Assembly (NCBI GenBank): GCA_947167845.1
Contig: CAMVJQ010000001.1
Location: 1-64,000 of the forward strand
DNA: 64,000 nt
Reading direction: 5' to 3'
DNA from: an uncultured Prevotella sp.
GTDB taxonomy: Bacteria; Bacteroidota; Bacteroidia; Bacteroidales; Bacteroidaceae
The translations under genes and the position numbers were made by a program. Positions 8,634 through 17,781 of this stretch are shown one piece after another; the stretch's first letter is position 1, and every line of letters starts with the position of its first letter. A model generated the notes under the pieces. That model was not told the DNA's origin. It saw only the letters and a list, made by a program, of their open reading frames with translations, and did not search any database.

Positions 8634-9548
8634 ATGCCAGACTTCAAACTATTGCCGATGGGTATCGCCGACTTCCGCCGCATCCGGCAGGAGATGTTCA
8701 ACTCGAACATGGTGACCTATTACGTCAACACATTACTCAGACGAGGCACCGCCCCCGACTCGATGGAGGATCCTAACGCCAAGACCGACTACACGAAGCT
8801 GCGCCAGCTCATCCGCCTCGACACCATCGACTCGTACCGCCGGGGCATCGTCCACCGCATCGCCCAGGACGGCTATATATACAGTAAGGTGAAGGACTAC
8901 TTTCCCGCCATCGAGCTCATCAAGAAGGAGAATTTCATCTCGCTTCTCTACTACTACGGCATGATCACGATGACAGGCACGTATCACGGCGAGCAGCGGC
9001 TGGGCATCCCCAACAACAACGTGCGCCGACAGTACTACGACTTCCTACTAGACGAATACCAGCGCACCGCCGACCTTGACACATGGGAACTGAAGGAGGC
9101 ATTCGTGAGTGCCGCCTACGAGGGCGAGTGGCGCGCCCTGCTGCAATACATCGCCGACTCATACCGCGAGGACTCCGCCGTGCGCTCGGCTATTGAGGGT
9201 GAGCGTCATCTGCAGGGCTACTTCCTGGCCTACCTGAATATGTATCAGGGCTACCTGACGGCACCGGAGGTGGAATTGAACCATGGCTACTGCGACTTTT
9301 TCCTCATGCCCGACAAACTGCGCCAGCCCGACATCGCCCACTCCTACATCATCGAACTGAAATACCTCAAGGCCGACGCCACCGACGCGGAGGCCGAGGC
9401 ACAGTGGCGCGAGGCCGAGGCGCAGATACGACAATACGGCCAGGGCGAGCGCGTAGCCCTGATGAGCCGCGACACACAACTGCACCTCGTCATCATCCAG
9501 TTCCGAGGCCCGAAGTTGCTGCGGCTGGATGACGTGGAAAAGGATTAA
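8634..9548 (+). CDS. Internally deleted AAA/PD-(D/E)XK paralog: nuclease part only
   Basis: This 304-residue copy has the same promoter and start as the gene at 3796: about 100 bp from the -7 box (8591-8598) to codon 18 are nearly identical. It then jumps in frame from RRIRQ to EMFNSNMVTYY, skipping roughly 280 residues that contain Walker A, Walker B and the rest of the ATPase domain. The C-terminal domain is complete and keeps the likely catalytic pattern GYCDFFLMP...IIELKY that the full-length copy has lost. The frame is open throughout, so a product is plausible. The next regulator gene starts 20 bp downstream, repeating the order seen at 3796-6667. Confidence 0.8.
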   Translation: MPDFKLLPMGIADFRRIRQEMFNSNMVTYYVNTLLRRGTAPDSMEDPNAKTDYTKLRQLIRLDTIDSYRRGIVHRIAQDGYIYSKVKDYFPAIELIKKENFISLLYYYGMITMTGTYHGEQRLGIPNNNVRRQYYDFLLDEYQRTADLDTWELKEAFVSAAYEGEWRALLQYIADSYREDSAVRSAIEGERHLQGYFLAYLNMYQGYLTAPEVELNHGYCDFFLMPDKLRQPDIAHSYIIELKYLKADATDAEAEAQWREAEAQIRQYGQGERVALMSRDTQLHLVIIQFRGPKLLRLDDVEKD

Positions 9549-9568
9549 CACCTGGTCAGCATTCATAT

Positions 9569-10735
9569 ATGTACGAGCAACAAATCCAGAACAGTCTCTT
9601 CTATACGATGCTTTACGGAGCAGCGGCCATGCTGGCTCTGACAGCATGCTGCTACTTGCTGTTTCGCCGGGCCAACGCCATTGCGCCCGACATCACGTCG
9701 CCGGTACGCCTGCGGCGATGGACGGCAGCCTTCTTTGCCTCCATCACGCTGAGCCACCTGTGGTATCTGCCGGTCGCCTTCTGCACCTCAAGCGAGGAAA
9801 TACTGCAGAGCTATCTCGTGGGGGCCATACTCGACTTCATGACGCTCATCCCCTGTGCGATAGTCCTTCTGCTCGTGATGCTGCAAGACCGCCGACGGCC
9901 GCTGTGGCCCGTTGGCGTGATGGTGGCACCCGTCATCATCGGACTGGCGGCGTGCCTTGTCTACCACGACATCGACTTTCTGCCCCTGTTCTATGGCTAT
10001 CACCTGTTGATGGCCGCTGGCTTATTAATATATATGGTACGCGCGACGAGACAGTACGGCCACTGGCTACGCGACAACTACGCCGACCTGGAGCACAAGG
10101 AGGTGTGGCAGAGTCTGGCTGTACTGGCCATTATCCTGCTGGTGTTCGGCCTCTACGCATTTGGCATCAAGGGCATGACGTATAAATACCTCTCGCAGCT
10201 GAACAACATTATTCTCATCTGCTATCTCCTGTGGCGGGTGGAAACGCTCAGCGACCTGGGCGAGGCGCGGGGGAGCGAGGATAGTTCCGAAGGGCTGAAT
10301 CCGCCACAAGTCATTTCTCGCACCCCCGCACCCCCGCGCCCCCGCACCTCCGAAGCCCATCCTCCCGCACCCCCACCCTCACACCCCTTCACCGACAACA
10401 TCGGCCCTCTGCTGAAGCAGTATTGCGAGGAGCCTCGGCTCTACTTGCAATACAACATTTCTGTGGCGCAACTCGCCAAACTGATAGGCACCAACCGCGT
10501 CTATCTCAGCAAGTACTTTGCCATGCAGGGCAGCACCTACAATGCCTACATCAACAGTCTGCGTATCCAGCACTTCATCCAGCTCTACCATGAGGCGGTC
10601 GCTACCAGCCAGCCAGTGCTAGCCAAGCAACTGGCCTACCAGAGCGGTTTCCGCAGCTACAGCACATTCAGCGCCGTCTTCAAGCAGGTCATGGGAACGA
10701 CCGTCACCGCCTGGATGCACAGCACGACGGAATAG
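9569..10735 (+). CDS. Membrane-bound AraC-family transcriptional regulator (module 2)
   Basis: A 388-residue paralog of the regulator at 5582: start MYEQQIQNSLF, about seven membrane helices to residue 225, and the same C-terminal double helix-turn-helix (AKLIGTNRVYLSKYF, then QLAYQSGFRSYSTF). The linker is enlarged to about 50 residues and is proline-rich, encoded by ACCCCCGC-type repeats around 10316-10385. It lies 20 bp after the deleted AAA/nuclease copy and precedes a four-gene hydrolase operon with a direct-repeat pair in its promoter. It probably senses something in or across the membrane and controls that operon. Confidence 0.85.
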   Translation: MYEQQIQNSLFYTMLYGAAAMLALTACCYLLFRRANAIAPDITSPVRLRRWTAAFFASITLSHLWYLPVAFCTSSEEILQSYLVGAILDFMTLIPCAIVLLLVMLQDRRRPLWPVGVMVAPVIIGLAACLVYHDIDFLPLFYGYHLLMAAGLLIYMVRATRQYGHWLRDNYADLEHKEVWQSLAVLAIILLVFGLYAFGIKGMTYKYLSQLNNIILICYLLWRVETLSDLGEARGSEDSSEGLNPPQVISRTPAPPRPRTSEAHPPAPPPSHPFTDNIGPLLKQYCEEPRLYLQYNISVAQLAKLIGTNRVYLSKYFAMQGSTYNAYINSLRIQHFIQLYHEAVATSQPVLAKQLAYQSGFRSYSTFSAVFKQVMGTTVTAWMHSTTE

Positions 10736-10741
10736 TGAGGC

Positions 10742-10834
10742 TTTCAGAATTGTAAATTCAGTTTCAGAATTGTAAAAACCTACCATCCAAGACTTTTCAG
10801 ATATTGCAATTTCAAGGGGAATTAACTACCTTTG
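10742..10834 (+). promoter_or_regulatory. Direct-repeat operator and promoter of the four-gene hydrolase operon
   Basis: TTTCAGAATTGTAAA occurs at 10742 and again at 10762, exactly 20 bp apart, directly after the regulator stop codon. The -7 box TACCTTTG is at 10827-10834. This is the cleanest of the five repeat pairs. The sequence around the -33 region (TATTGCAATTTCAA) is shared with the promoter at 6721-6746. Confidence 0.7.
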
Positions 10835-10870
10835 CGCCATAATCGAAATACTAACCCCAATAATTGTAAT

Positions 10871-11938
10871 ATGAGAAATCTTAAAAATTGGATGCTTGCC
10901 GCCATCCTGATTTGCGGCACAGGTGTATTCACAGCATGCACTTCAGACAATGGTGACAACCCGGCTCCTGTAGATCCTGAGGAGAAAGATGCAATCGACT
11001 ATTCCAAGGAATCCAACTGGCTACAGGTTCCGGAAATCACCAAGGAGTTCGACACATTCTACATCCTCGCTACGGAGTATGTCGTGTCAAGTTATGACGA
11101 AGGCGCTTCTCCCTACGCAGCCATCGACAACCCGGAGATGAGGCAGAAAGCTCCATTCGAATACGATGCCCATGCAAGCGCGTTTCAGGATGTTACTAAC
11201 GTGTTCGTGCCCTTCTACCGCCAGTCTGGCCTCAAGAACTCAGGAGAAGTCTGGCAGAGAGACGGCAACATTGACGCTGCACTTTCGGGCATTCCCTATG
11301 ATGATATCACAGGCGCACTCGACTACTACTTCGAACACTACAACCAGGGCCGTCCGTTCATCATCGCGGGCCACAGCCAGGGCTCGGCCATGTGTAAGCT
11401 CGTTCTGAAGAAGTACTTTAAGGAGCATCCCGACTACTACAAGCGCATGATTGCAGCCTATGTGATTGGCTTCTCCGTTACGAAAGATGACCTTGCAGCC
11501 AACCCGCACTGGAAGTTTGCCACCGGCGAGAGTGACACGGGGGTCATCATCAGCTGGAACACTGAGGGACCCAAGAACGTGGAGCAGAACGCCTCGACTG
11601 TCGTGCTGTATCCCGGAGCCATCAGCATCAACCCGCTTAACTGGAAGCTCGACAATACATACGCCCCGGCAAGCATGAACTTAGGTTCGTATATGCCGAA
11701 CGAGAAGACCGGCAAGAACGAGATTGTCGATGTCGGTGCTGATGCACAGGTTAATGTTGAGCGCGGTACGGTTGTGACACATGCCGCCTCCGAGCCTGTA
11801 GCCCCCGAGATTGCTGAGGTCGCCACTCAACTCTTCGGCCCTGACGGCCGTCACGCCAGCGACTACTCGTACTTCTACAACAACATCAAGGAGAATGTGT
11901 CAAAGCGCGTCGAAGCTTATAAAACGAGCCAAAAGTAA
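10871..11938 (+). CDS. DUF3089 alpha/beta-hydrolase lipoprotein
   Basis: A 355-residue predicted ester hydrolase of the DUF3089 family. The start MRNLKNW is chosen because an earlier in-frame ATG at 10832 lies inside the -7 box. The leader MLAAIL...FTAC puts the lipidated Cys at 23, followed by DNP. The catalytic core has FIIAGHSQGS, the nucleophile elbow, near residue 175. The conserved blocks YFEHYNQGRPF and NPLNWKLD are shared with the genes at 15241 and 20366. First gene of an operon with the carboxylesterase (22 bp), amidohydrolase and cytoplasmic DUF3089 genes. Substrate unknown. Confidence 0.85.
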   Translation: MRNLKNWMLAAILICGTGVFTACTSDNGDNPAPVDPEEKDAIDYSKESNWLQVPEITKEFDTFYILATEYVVSSYDEGASPYAAIDNPEMRQKAPFEYDAHASAFQDVTNVFVPFYRQSGLKNSGEVWQRDGNIDAALSGIPYDDITGALDYYFEHYNQGRPFIIAGHSQGSAMCKLVLKKYFKEHPDYYKRMIAAYVIGFSVTKDDLAANPHWKFATGESDTGVIISWNTEGPKNVEQNASTVVLYPGAISINPLNWKLDNTYAPASMNLGSYMPNEKTGKNEIVDVGADAQVNVERGTVVTHAASEPVAPEIAEVATQLFGPDGRHASDYSYFYNNIKENVSKRVEAYKTSQK

Positions 11939-11960
11939 CGATTATTACAAATTGTGAATT

Positions 11961-13556
11961 ATGAAATATGAATTGAAATGGATGCTTGCCGCCATCCTGA
12001 TTTGCGGCACAACAGCCGTACTCACTTCTTGTAGCGACCAATCTGACAACCCGGCTCCACAACCTGAGGGCGGAATAGTCGACAATGATTTGGCAGTCAA
12101 GTGTATTAATGGCACCTTCATCGGCAAGAAGACAGACAATGTCATCATCTATAAGGGCATCCCGTTTGTCGGTCAGCAGCCCGTTGGCAACCTGCGCTGG
12201 AAGGCTCCGGTGGAATATACAGCGGACAACGGTGTGTATGAGGCCTTCGAATATGGAAAAGGTGCCTGTCAGGCTGAAGGAGTCGTTCCCTCAATGGGTG
12301 AGGACTGCCTGTATCTGAACGTATGGAAGGCAGAGGACAAGTCGGATGAGAAGAAGCCCGTCATGGTATGGATTCACGGCGGTGCCTTTGTGGGCGGCGG
12401 TACGGGCATGGACCTGTTTGACTGCACCAATCTCATCAAGGAGAATCCCGACGTCATCGTCGTGACAGTTGCTTACAGACTCGGTGTTATGGGCTTCCTC
12501 CATCTGTCTCACTTGGCAGACGGCAAGGATTATCCTGATGCACAGAACCTGGGACTTCTTGACCAGAAGATGGCACTGAAGTGGGTGCATGAGAACATCG
12601 AAGGCTTCGGTGGTGATCCTGACAACGTGACCATCTGGGGCGAGTCTGCCGGTTCTGCCAGCTGTACACTGCAAGCACTGATCGATGGCTCACAGAACTA
12701 TTTCCAGAAGATCATCGCTCAGAGCGGCTCCCCCGCTGTCACGCGTTCTACGGAAGAGGCTATCGCCTGCACAGACGGCATTATGAAGGCATTAGACTGC
12801 AAGACCGTTGCCGACCTGCTGAAGGTTGATGCCAAGAAGCTGGTAGAGGCTGCTTCCCCGTATGCATTGAACACATTCCCGGAAAGAGACGGCAAAATAC
12901 TGCCTTTGGAGCCGCATACGGCATACGCCAACGGCGCTGCGAAGGACATCACATTCCTGCAGGGCTGCAACAAGGATGAGTTTAATTTCTTCGCCTTGGC
13001 TATGGGTACGGATGGCTTTATGGCATGGGCCGCAGACCGCAAGGCGAAAAAGTTTGCCCAGATGACTGAAGACGAGATAGCACTTGTCAACAGCTACCTC
13101 GCTGACCAGCAAGGCGAAAACTGGGAGCCCGACTGCCGTCTGTTCAGCCAGAGCTGGTTCCTTGCACCGTGCATGAGAATGTCGGAGAACCAGACCAATG
13201 CCGGTGGCAAGTCGTACACCTATTTCTATAGGGTGGAGGCTTCTGAACCAAAGTTGAAGGCTGCACATGGTGAAGAGCTCCCCATCGTATTCTGCCATCC
13301 GGATCAGACAGACATTGACCCCACCTTCTGCAAGACCATGCGCAAGATGTGGGTGCAGTTCGCCAAGACTGGCAACCCGTCGCTCACTGCCGACCAGTCT
13401 CCTGACGGCAAGGCCAAGGAGTGGCCCCTTTACGACACGACGGACAAGAAGGTGATGGTTCTCGATGTGAACGACATCCATCCTGCAAAGGAGTCTGAAG
13501 TAAAGATCGTTGATTGGAACAAGAGCTATTTCCTGACCAAGTATTATATGTTCTGA
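11961..13556 (+). CDS. Carboxylesterase type B lipoprotein, second gene of operon
   Basis: A 531-residue esterase closely related to the gene at 6794. The leader is MLAAIL...LTSC with Cys 24 and a DNP motif after it. It keeps GEDCLYLNVW, the oxyanion loop (IHGGAF here), GESAGS with the nucleophile Ser, and NKDEFNFF for the acidic residue. The expected catalytic His segment is KAAHGEELPIVF. Surface or periplasmic ester hydrolysis is likely. The stop codon is one base before the start of the amidohydrolase gene, so the two are translationally close. The pairing with a DUF3089 gene just upstream is mirrored as a single fused protein at 20366. Confidence 0.9.
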   Translation: MKYELKWMLAAILICGTTAVLTSCSDQSDNPAPQPEGGIVDNDLAVKCINGTFIGKKTDNVIIYKGIPFVGQQPVGNLRWKAPVEYTADNGVYEAFEYGKGACQAEGVVPSMGEDCLYLNVWKAEDKSDEKKPVMVWIHGGAFVGGGTGMDLFDCTNLIKENPDVIVVTVAYRLGVMGFLHLSHLADGKDYPDAQNLGLLDQKMALKWVHENIEGFGGDPDNVTIWGESAGSASCTLQALIDGSQNYFQKIIAQSGSPAVTRSTEEAIACTDGIMKALDCKTVADLLKVDAKKLVEAASPYALNTFPERDGKILPLEPHTAYANGAAKDITFLQGCNKDEFNFFALAMGTDGFMAWAADRKAKKFAQMTEDEIALVNSYLADQQGENWEPDCRLFSQSWFLAPCMRMSENQTNAGGKSYTYFYRVEASEPKLKAAHGEELPIVFCHPDQTDIDPTFCKTMRKMWVQFAKTGNPSLTADQSPDGKAKEWPLYDTTDKKVMVLDVNDIHPAKESEVKIVDWNKSYFLTKYYMF

Positions 13557-13557
13557 T

Positions 13558-15222
13558 ATGAAAGCAGACCAGATTATCAAGAATGCCAAGATCTTCACGG
13601 CCGACGAGGCCTGTCCGCAGGCGACGGCCCTGGTGGTGAAGGACGGCAAGTTTATCTATGTAGGCGACGAGGCAGGACTCTCAGACTATGAAGGCGAAGT
13701 GACCGACCTCGGCGGCAAGTTCATCATGCCGGGCATCATCGACAGCCATGTGCATGTCACCACGAGTATCGGTTTCTGCTATATGGATCCGGGCGAGTAC
13801 GTGGTGTGCTCCAACAAGCAGGAAGCCCTGGACTTTATGGCTGAGAACATCAAGGCCACACCCGGCCTGAAGCGCTACAGATTCATCCTGGAGCGGAAAT
13901 ACCTGAAGGGCGACGACATCGTCAAGGAAGACCTCGACGCCATCTGCCCCGATGCCGAGCTTCTGATCCTGGAAGGCGAAGGCCACAGCGTCTGGGTGAA
14001 CTCCAAGATTCTCGACAGGCACGGCATTACCGACGAGACGCCCGACCGCGTGCCCGAACTGAGCTATTATGTGCGCAAAGACGGCCACGTGACGGGCAAT
14101 GCCTTCGAGTCGTCGGGCTGGCACATGCTCTTCGATGACCTCGAAGTGACCGACGAGCAGATCGACGCGGAGCTTCTGCGCTGGATTGAGTACTCTGTGA
14201 ATACCGGCGTGAGCGTGGTCTTCGACGCAGGCTTCCCGGAGGGAGAGGCGCTCCACGAGCGCATCTACGAACGCCTCCGCGAACTGGACAAGCAAGGAAA
14301 GCTGCCAGTATATATCGACGGTAGCATCGCGCTGACCAACCCGAAGAAGATGAAGCAGGTGGTGGAGGACGTGAGTCGCTTCCGTGAGAAGTTCAACACG
14401 GAGCACCTGAAAGTGCATACCTTCAAGGTGTTTATGGACGGTACGCTGAGAATCGAGACGGCGTGTCAGGTTACACCATACGTAGATACCAATAAGAAAG
14501 GCGCAACCACCTTCAGCAAGGAGGAGGTAGCGGAGGTGATGAAGCTGCTCAACGAGGCAGGCCTCGACTTCCATGCACATACCGTTGGCGAGGGGGCATC
14601 CCGCACAGTACTCGACGGCGTGGAGCTGGCGAAGAAGGAACTGGGCGACAAGTTCCGTGTGAAGGTCACCTGTGCGCATCTGGAGATTCAGGACGATGCC
14701 GACATCAGCCGCTTTGCCGAGCTGGGCGTAACGGCCAACTACTCCCCCTGGTGGCACTCCGGCTGTACGGGCGGCAACCCGTTCGAGATCTGGCGCAGCC
14801 TGCTGGGCGAAGAGCGCGCAAACAAGATGTACCGCAGCAAGACGATGTGGAACACCGGGGCCAACGTCACCTGGTCGAGCGACAACATCACATACGGTGA
14901 TTTCGCGACCTGGAACCCGTTCCTCGGCATGGAGATCGGTATGACGCGCTTTATCAACGAGAAGAGCAACGCCCCCGAAATGACCAGGGTCGTGGCAGAA
15001 TACCCCTCTGCAAGTGAGAAGATGAACATCGAGGAGATGATTCTTGGCTATACCATCAACGGTGCCAAGCAGCTGGGCATCGACGACTTCAAGGGTTCCA
15101 TCACGGCCGGCAAGGATGCCGACTTCCTGGTGTTCGACTGCGACCTGCTCACGGCAGAGCACTCTGGCTTCAGCCACAACAAGCCGCAGGAGGTGTATTT
15201 CTGTGGTAAAAAAATGAAATAA
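13558..15222 (+). CDS. YtcJ-like metal-dependent amidohydrolase
   Basis: A 554-residue amidohydrolase-3 (YtcJ-like) protein without signal peptide, so cytoplasmic. It has the metal-binding pattern DSHVHV at about residue 61, FHAHTVGEG in the middle, TCAHLEI, and the C-terminal GSITAGKDADFLVF block that closes the small beta domain. The family hydrolyses C-N or related bonds in small molecules; this substrate is unknown. Its place between secreted esterases and a cytoplasmic DUF3089 enzyme suggests uptake and further breakdown of an ester released outside. It is translated one base after the previous stop. Confidence 0.9.
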   Translation: MKADQIIKNAKIFTADEACPQATALVVKDGKFIYVGDEAGLSDYEGEVTDLGGKFIMPGIIDSHVHVTTSIGFCYMDPGEYVVCSNKQEALDFMAENIKATPGLKRYRFILERKYLKGDDIVKEDLDAICPDAELLILEGEGHSVWVNSKILDRHGITDETPDRVPELSYYVRKDGHVTGNAFESSGWHMLFDDLEVTDEQIDAELLRWIEYSVNTGVSVVFDAGFPEGEALHERIYERLRELDKQGKLPVYIDGSIALTNPKKMKQVVEDVSRFREKFNTEHLKVHTFKVFMDGTLRIETACQVTPYVDTNKKGATTFSKEEVAEVMKLLNEAGLDFHAHTVGEGASRTVLDGVELAKKELGDKFRVKVTCAHLEIQDDADISRFAELGVTANYSPWWHSGCTGGNPFEIWRSLLGEERANKMYRSKTMWNTGANVTWSSDNITYGDFATWNPFLGMEIGMTRFINEKSNAPEMTRVVAEYPSASEKMNIEEMILGYTINGAKQLGIDDFKGSITAGKDADFLVFDCDLLTAEHSGFSHNKPQEVYFCGKKMK

Positions 15223-15240
15223 CAAAAAACATTAAGCAAT

Positions 15241-16194
15241 ATGAATACAACAATCGATTACTCCCAGAAGAAAAGCTGGTGCAACTTTCCCGAAATTACC
15301 AGGGACGTAGACACATTCTACATCTTTGCTACAGAATTTATCTTAGGAAGCTTCGAAGAAGGCGCCCCCGACTACGGCTCACTCGACAATGAAGAGATGA
15401 TTCAGGGCATGGGTGTTGAGTATATAGGTCATGCCACGACCTACGCAGACTCCACCAATGTGTTCGCCCCATACTACCGCCAGGCTGGCTTAAAGTTTGC
15501 CGGCGAAGTCATGGCGAGAGACGGGAACTTAGATGCAGCCTTTCTCGGCATGCCATACAATGACATCGTCGCCGCGCTCGACTACTACTTCGAGCACTAC
15601 AACGAGGGCCGTCCGTTCATCATCGCCGGTCACAGCCAGGGCTCCGCAATAGTCAAGGAGGTATTGTTCAGATACTTCAAGGAGCACCCCGAGTACTACC
15701 AGCGCATGGTGGCCGCCTACGTGATAGGCTTCGCCGTGACGAAGGAAGAACTTGAGACCTATCCGTATCTCAAGTTTGCCACTGGCGAGACGGATGCAGG
15801 TGTCATTGTCAGCTGGAACACCGAGGGTCCGAAGAATGCCGAGGTGGATGCCAAGACGGTTGTGCTGATGCCAGGTGGCATCAGCATCAACCCGCTGAAC
15901 TGGAAACTCGATGAGACCTACGCCCCTGCCAGCATGAACCTGGGTTCGCTCATCGTGAACGAGCAGACGGGAGAGCCCGAGATTGCCGACATAGGCGCCG
16001 ACGCACAGATAAATCTTGCCCGTGGCTCGGTCATAACCAATGCCAAGGCAGCCCCGATGCCAGAGGATGCCGCCAAGATTGCCGCAGCATACTTCGGCCC
16101 CGACGGCCGTCACGGCGAGGACTACACGTTCTACTACAATAACATCAAGGACAACGTGCCCAAGCGCATCGCCACCTACAAGGCGAGCCACTAA
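15241..16194 (+). CDS. DUF3089 alpha/beta hydrolase without signal peptide (cytoplasmic)
   Basis: A 317-residue paralog of the lipoprotein at 10871, starting MNTTIDYSQKKSW at the mature domain with no leader at all. The nucleophile elbow FIIAGHSQGSAI and blocks YFEHYNEGRPF, NPLNWKLDETY and FYYNNIKDNV are retained. It would act inside the cell, in contrast to its lipoprotein relative in the same operon. It starts 18 bp after the amidohydrolase gene and is the last gene before a strong terminator. Confidence 0.85.
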   Translation: MNTTIDYSQKKSWCNFPEITRDVDTFYIFATEFILGSFEEGAPDYGSLDNEEMIQGMGVEYIGHATTYADSTNVFAPYYRQAGLKFAGEVMARDGNLDAAFLGMPYNDIVAALDYYFEHYNEGRPFIIAGHSQGSAIVKEVLFRYFKEHPEYYQRMVAAYVIGFAVTKEELETYPYLKFATGETDAGVIVSWNTEGPKNAEVDAKTVVLMPGGISINPLNWKLDETYAPASMNLGSLIVNEQTGEPEIADIGADAQINLARGSVITNAKAAPMPEDAAKIAAAYFGPDGRHGEDYTFYYNNIKDNVPKRIATYKASH

Positions 16195-16219
16195 TCCCTC
16201 GCGCCAATAAATGAGGCTG

Positions 16220-16263
16220 CCGCCCGAATGCTATCCATCAGCATTCGGGCGGTATCATTTATA
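16220..16263 (+). terminator. Terminator of the hydrolase operon
   Basis: Perfect 13-bp stem CCGCCCGAATGCT / AGCATTCGGGCGG, loop of 7 nt, followed by a weakly T-rich stretch. It closes the operon that begins at 10871. Confidence 0.75.
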
Positions 16264-16293
16264 AAGCATGACATGCGCCAATCTGCATGACGG

Positions 16294-16361
16294 GGAGTTC
16301 ATAAACAATCTTAAAAATGCGATAGAGGAATAGCACATTCAACTAAAACATCGTATCTTTG
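16294..16361 (+). promoter_or_regulatory. Repeated promoter module, copy 2 (regulator at 16388)
   Basis: GGAGTTCATAAACAATCTT with an A-run, then a 20-25 bp variable stretch, then GCACATTCAACTAAAACATC and the -7 box TATCTTTG at 16354-16361. The same two blocks occur in the same order at 19040-19107 and 23595-23662, so it is a shared promoter unit rather than a chance match. Confidence 0.7.
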
Positions 16362-16387
16362 CAGAATAGATACAATTTCAAGAAATC

Positions 16388-17503
16388 ATGTATGACCAGA
16401 TCCGGGAGGACACTCTCTATATCATGCTATACGCAGTAGTGACGGCTATAGCCATGCTGGCAAGCTGCTACCTGCTGCTGCGTAGGGCCAACGCCATAGC
16501 CCCCGACATCACGTCTCCGATACGCCTTCGTCGATGGACGGCAGCCTTCTTTGCATCCTTCGCCCTGAACCACCTGTGGTATATGCCGATACTGTTCCAT
16601 ATATCAAGCGACGATGTTACGATGATCGACCTTACAGGCGGACTACTCGACTGCATGACTATCGTTCCTTTGGCAATAGCCGTACTGTTCACCATGCTGC
16701 AAGACCGCCGCCGAACGCTATGGCCTATTGCTGTGATGCTGGCACCGGTCATAGTGGCCGACCTGTGGTGCGTTGCCGCCCGCAGCTACGCCCTTCAGAC
16801 AGTGGTATATGTCTATTTCCTATTGATGTGCATTGGCCTGATTATATATATGGCACATACGTTGGGGCAATACGATCGTTGGCTGCGCGACAACTTTGCT
16901 GACCTGGAGCACAAGGAGGTATGGCAAAGTTTCTTGGTGCTCGCCATCATCATGATGGTGTTCACCATCTACGCGCTTACCAGCGAAGGGCCGACTTACC
17001 AATTTGCCATGCAGGTGGTCATCGTTGTGCTCATCGGCTATCTGCTGTGGCGGGTAGAGACGTTGAGCGACCTGAGCACCCCCGCCCCCCCGTACCCCCG
17101 CGCCCCCGAAACCCGTACACCCGAAGCCCGCACTCCCGAAACCCGTACACCCGACAACATCGGACTACTGCTACAGCAGCACTGCATCGACACGCAACTC
17201 TACCTGCAGCACGACCTGACCCTCGCCCAACTGGCCAAGGCCATCGGTACCAACCGCACCTATCTCGGTCAGTTCTTCTCCACTCAGGGTGTCACTTACA
17301 ATGCCTACATCAACGGGCTGCGAGTCGGCCATTTCGTCGGCCTCTATCAAGCAGCGACGGCTGACCGGCACTCATTCACCGCACAGCAACTGGCACAGGA
17401 GAGCGGATTCCGCAGCTACCGCACCTTCAGCGAAGCCTTCAAGCGCGAGACGGGCCAGACCGTGACCGTCTGGATGAAAATGCAGCAAGAGCCAGGGGAA
17501 TAG
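16388..17503 (+). CDS. Membrane-bound AraC-family transcriptional regulator (module 3)
   Basis: A 371-residue paralog with start MYDQIREDTLY, about seven membrane helices, and a C-terminal AraC domain (LAKAIGTNRTYLGQFF and QLAQESGFRSYRTFSEAF). The linker is a Thr/Pro/Arg repeat (APETRTPEARTPETRTP) encoded by C-rich DNA at 17084-17155. Unlike modules 1 and 2, no AAA/nuclease gene precedes it, but its promoter module is the one that precedes such a gene at 23678. Its C-terminus (VTVWMKMQQ) is partly duplicated further down at 17702-17770, next to the direct-repeat pair that precedes the esterase gene. Confidence 0.85.
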   Translation: MYDQIREDTLYIMLYAVVTAIAMLASCYLLLRRANAIAPDITSPIRLRRWTAAFFASFALNHLWYMPILFHISSDDVTMIDLTGGLLDCMTIVPLAIAVLFTMLQDRRRTLWPIAVMLAPVIVADLWCVAARSYALQTVVYVYFLLMCIGLIIYMAHTLGQYDRWLRDNFADLEHKEVWQSFLVLAIIMMVFTIYALTSEGPTYQFAMQVVIVVLIGYLLWRVETLSDLSTPAPPYPRAPETRTPEARTPETRTPDNIGLLLQQHCIDTQLYLQHDLTLAQLAKAIGTNRTYLGQFFSTQGVTYNAYINGLRVGHFVGLYQAATADRHSFTAQQLAQESGFRSYRTFSEAFKRETGQTVTVWMKMQQEPGE

Positions 17504-17564
17504 GAATTCTGCCCGACCACCTGGGGTCCTCGGGAATGACACTCATTCTTTTGCATACTACAGT

Positions 17565-17628
17565 TTTTCAGAAACAGGGTGTCAGGGTGACAGAACGCCC
17601 TGCCACCCTGCCACCCTATTTCTGAAAA
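17565..17628. repeat. 29-bp imperfect inverted repeat with AGGGTG units
   Basis: Arms at 17565-17593 and 17600-17628 match at 26 of 29 positions around a 6-nt loop. Each arm has TTTTCAGAAA followed by two AGGGTG-N-CAG units. It could terminate transcription of the regulator or be a REP-type element; the outer A/T arms favour a stable hairpin. Confidence 0.6.
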
Positions 17629-17701
17629 GTCATAGTCGCGCGCGCGTGCGTAAAGGGACTGGGGAACGCATCGGCGAAGTAAGGGAGGCACGACCTGCCC
17701 A

Positions 17702-17770
17702 CTCGCTCAGCCGGCTATGGCAACCGGTACCAACCGCCTGGATGAATACGCAGCAAGCGGCGGTGGCGCA
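17702..17770 (+). pseudogene. Vestige of an AraC-type regulator C-terminus
   Basis: One frame reads PVPTAWMNTQQAA, matching the end of the intact regulator just upstream (TVTVWMKMQQEPG) and of its paralogs (TVTAWM). DNA similarity is clear over CTGGATGAA-A-GCAGCAAG. No helix-turn-helix survives. It lies right before the direct-repeat pair, which suggests that this operator came with a regulator copy that has since been lost. Confidence 0.45.
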
Positions 17771-17781
17771 CAGAAGTGGCA

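Noticed and set aside
13681..15225. Long open frame on the minus strand opposite the amidohydrolase gene
   Set aside because: It mirrors the codon structure of the plus-strand gene, has no recognisable domain and no promoter. Similar long antisense frames oppose parE, the S41 protease gene and ruvB, as expected in G/C-rich coding DNA.
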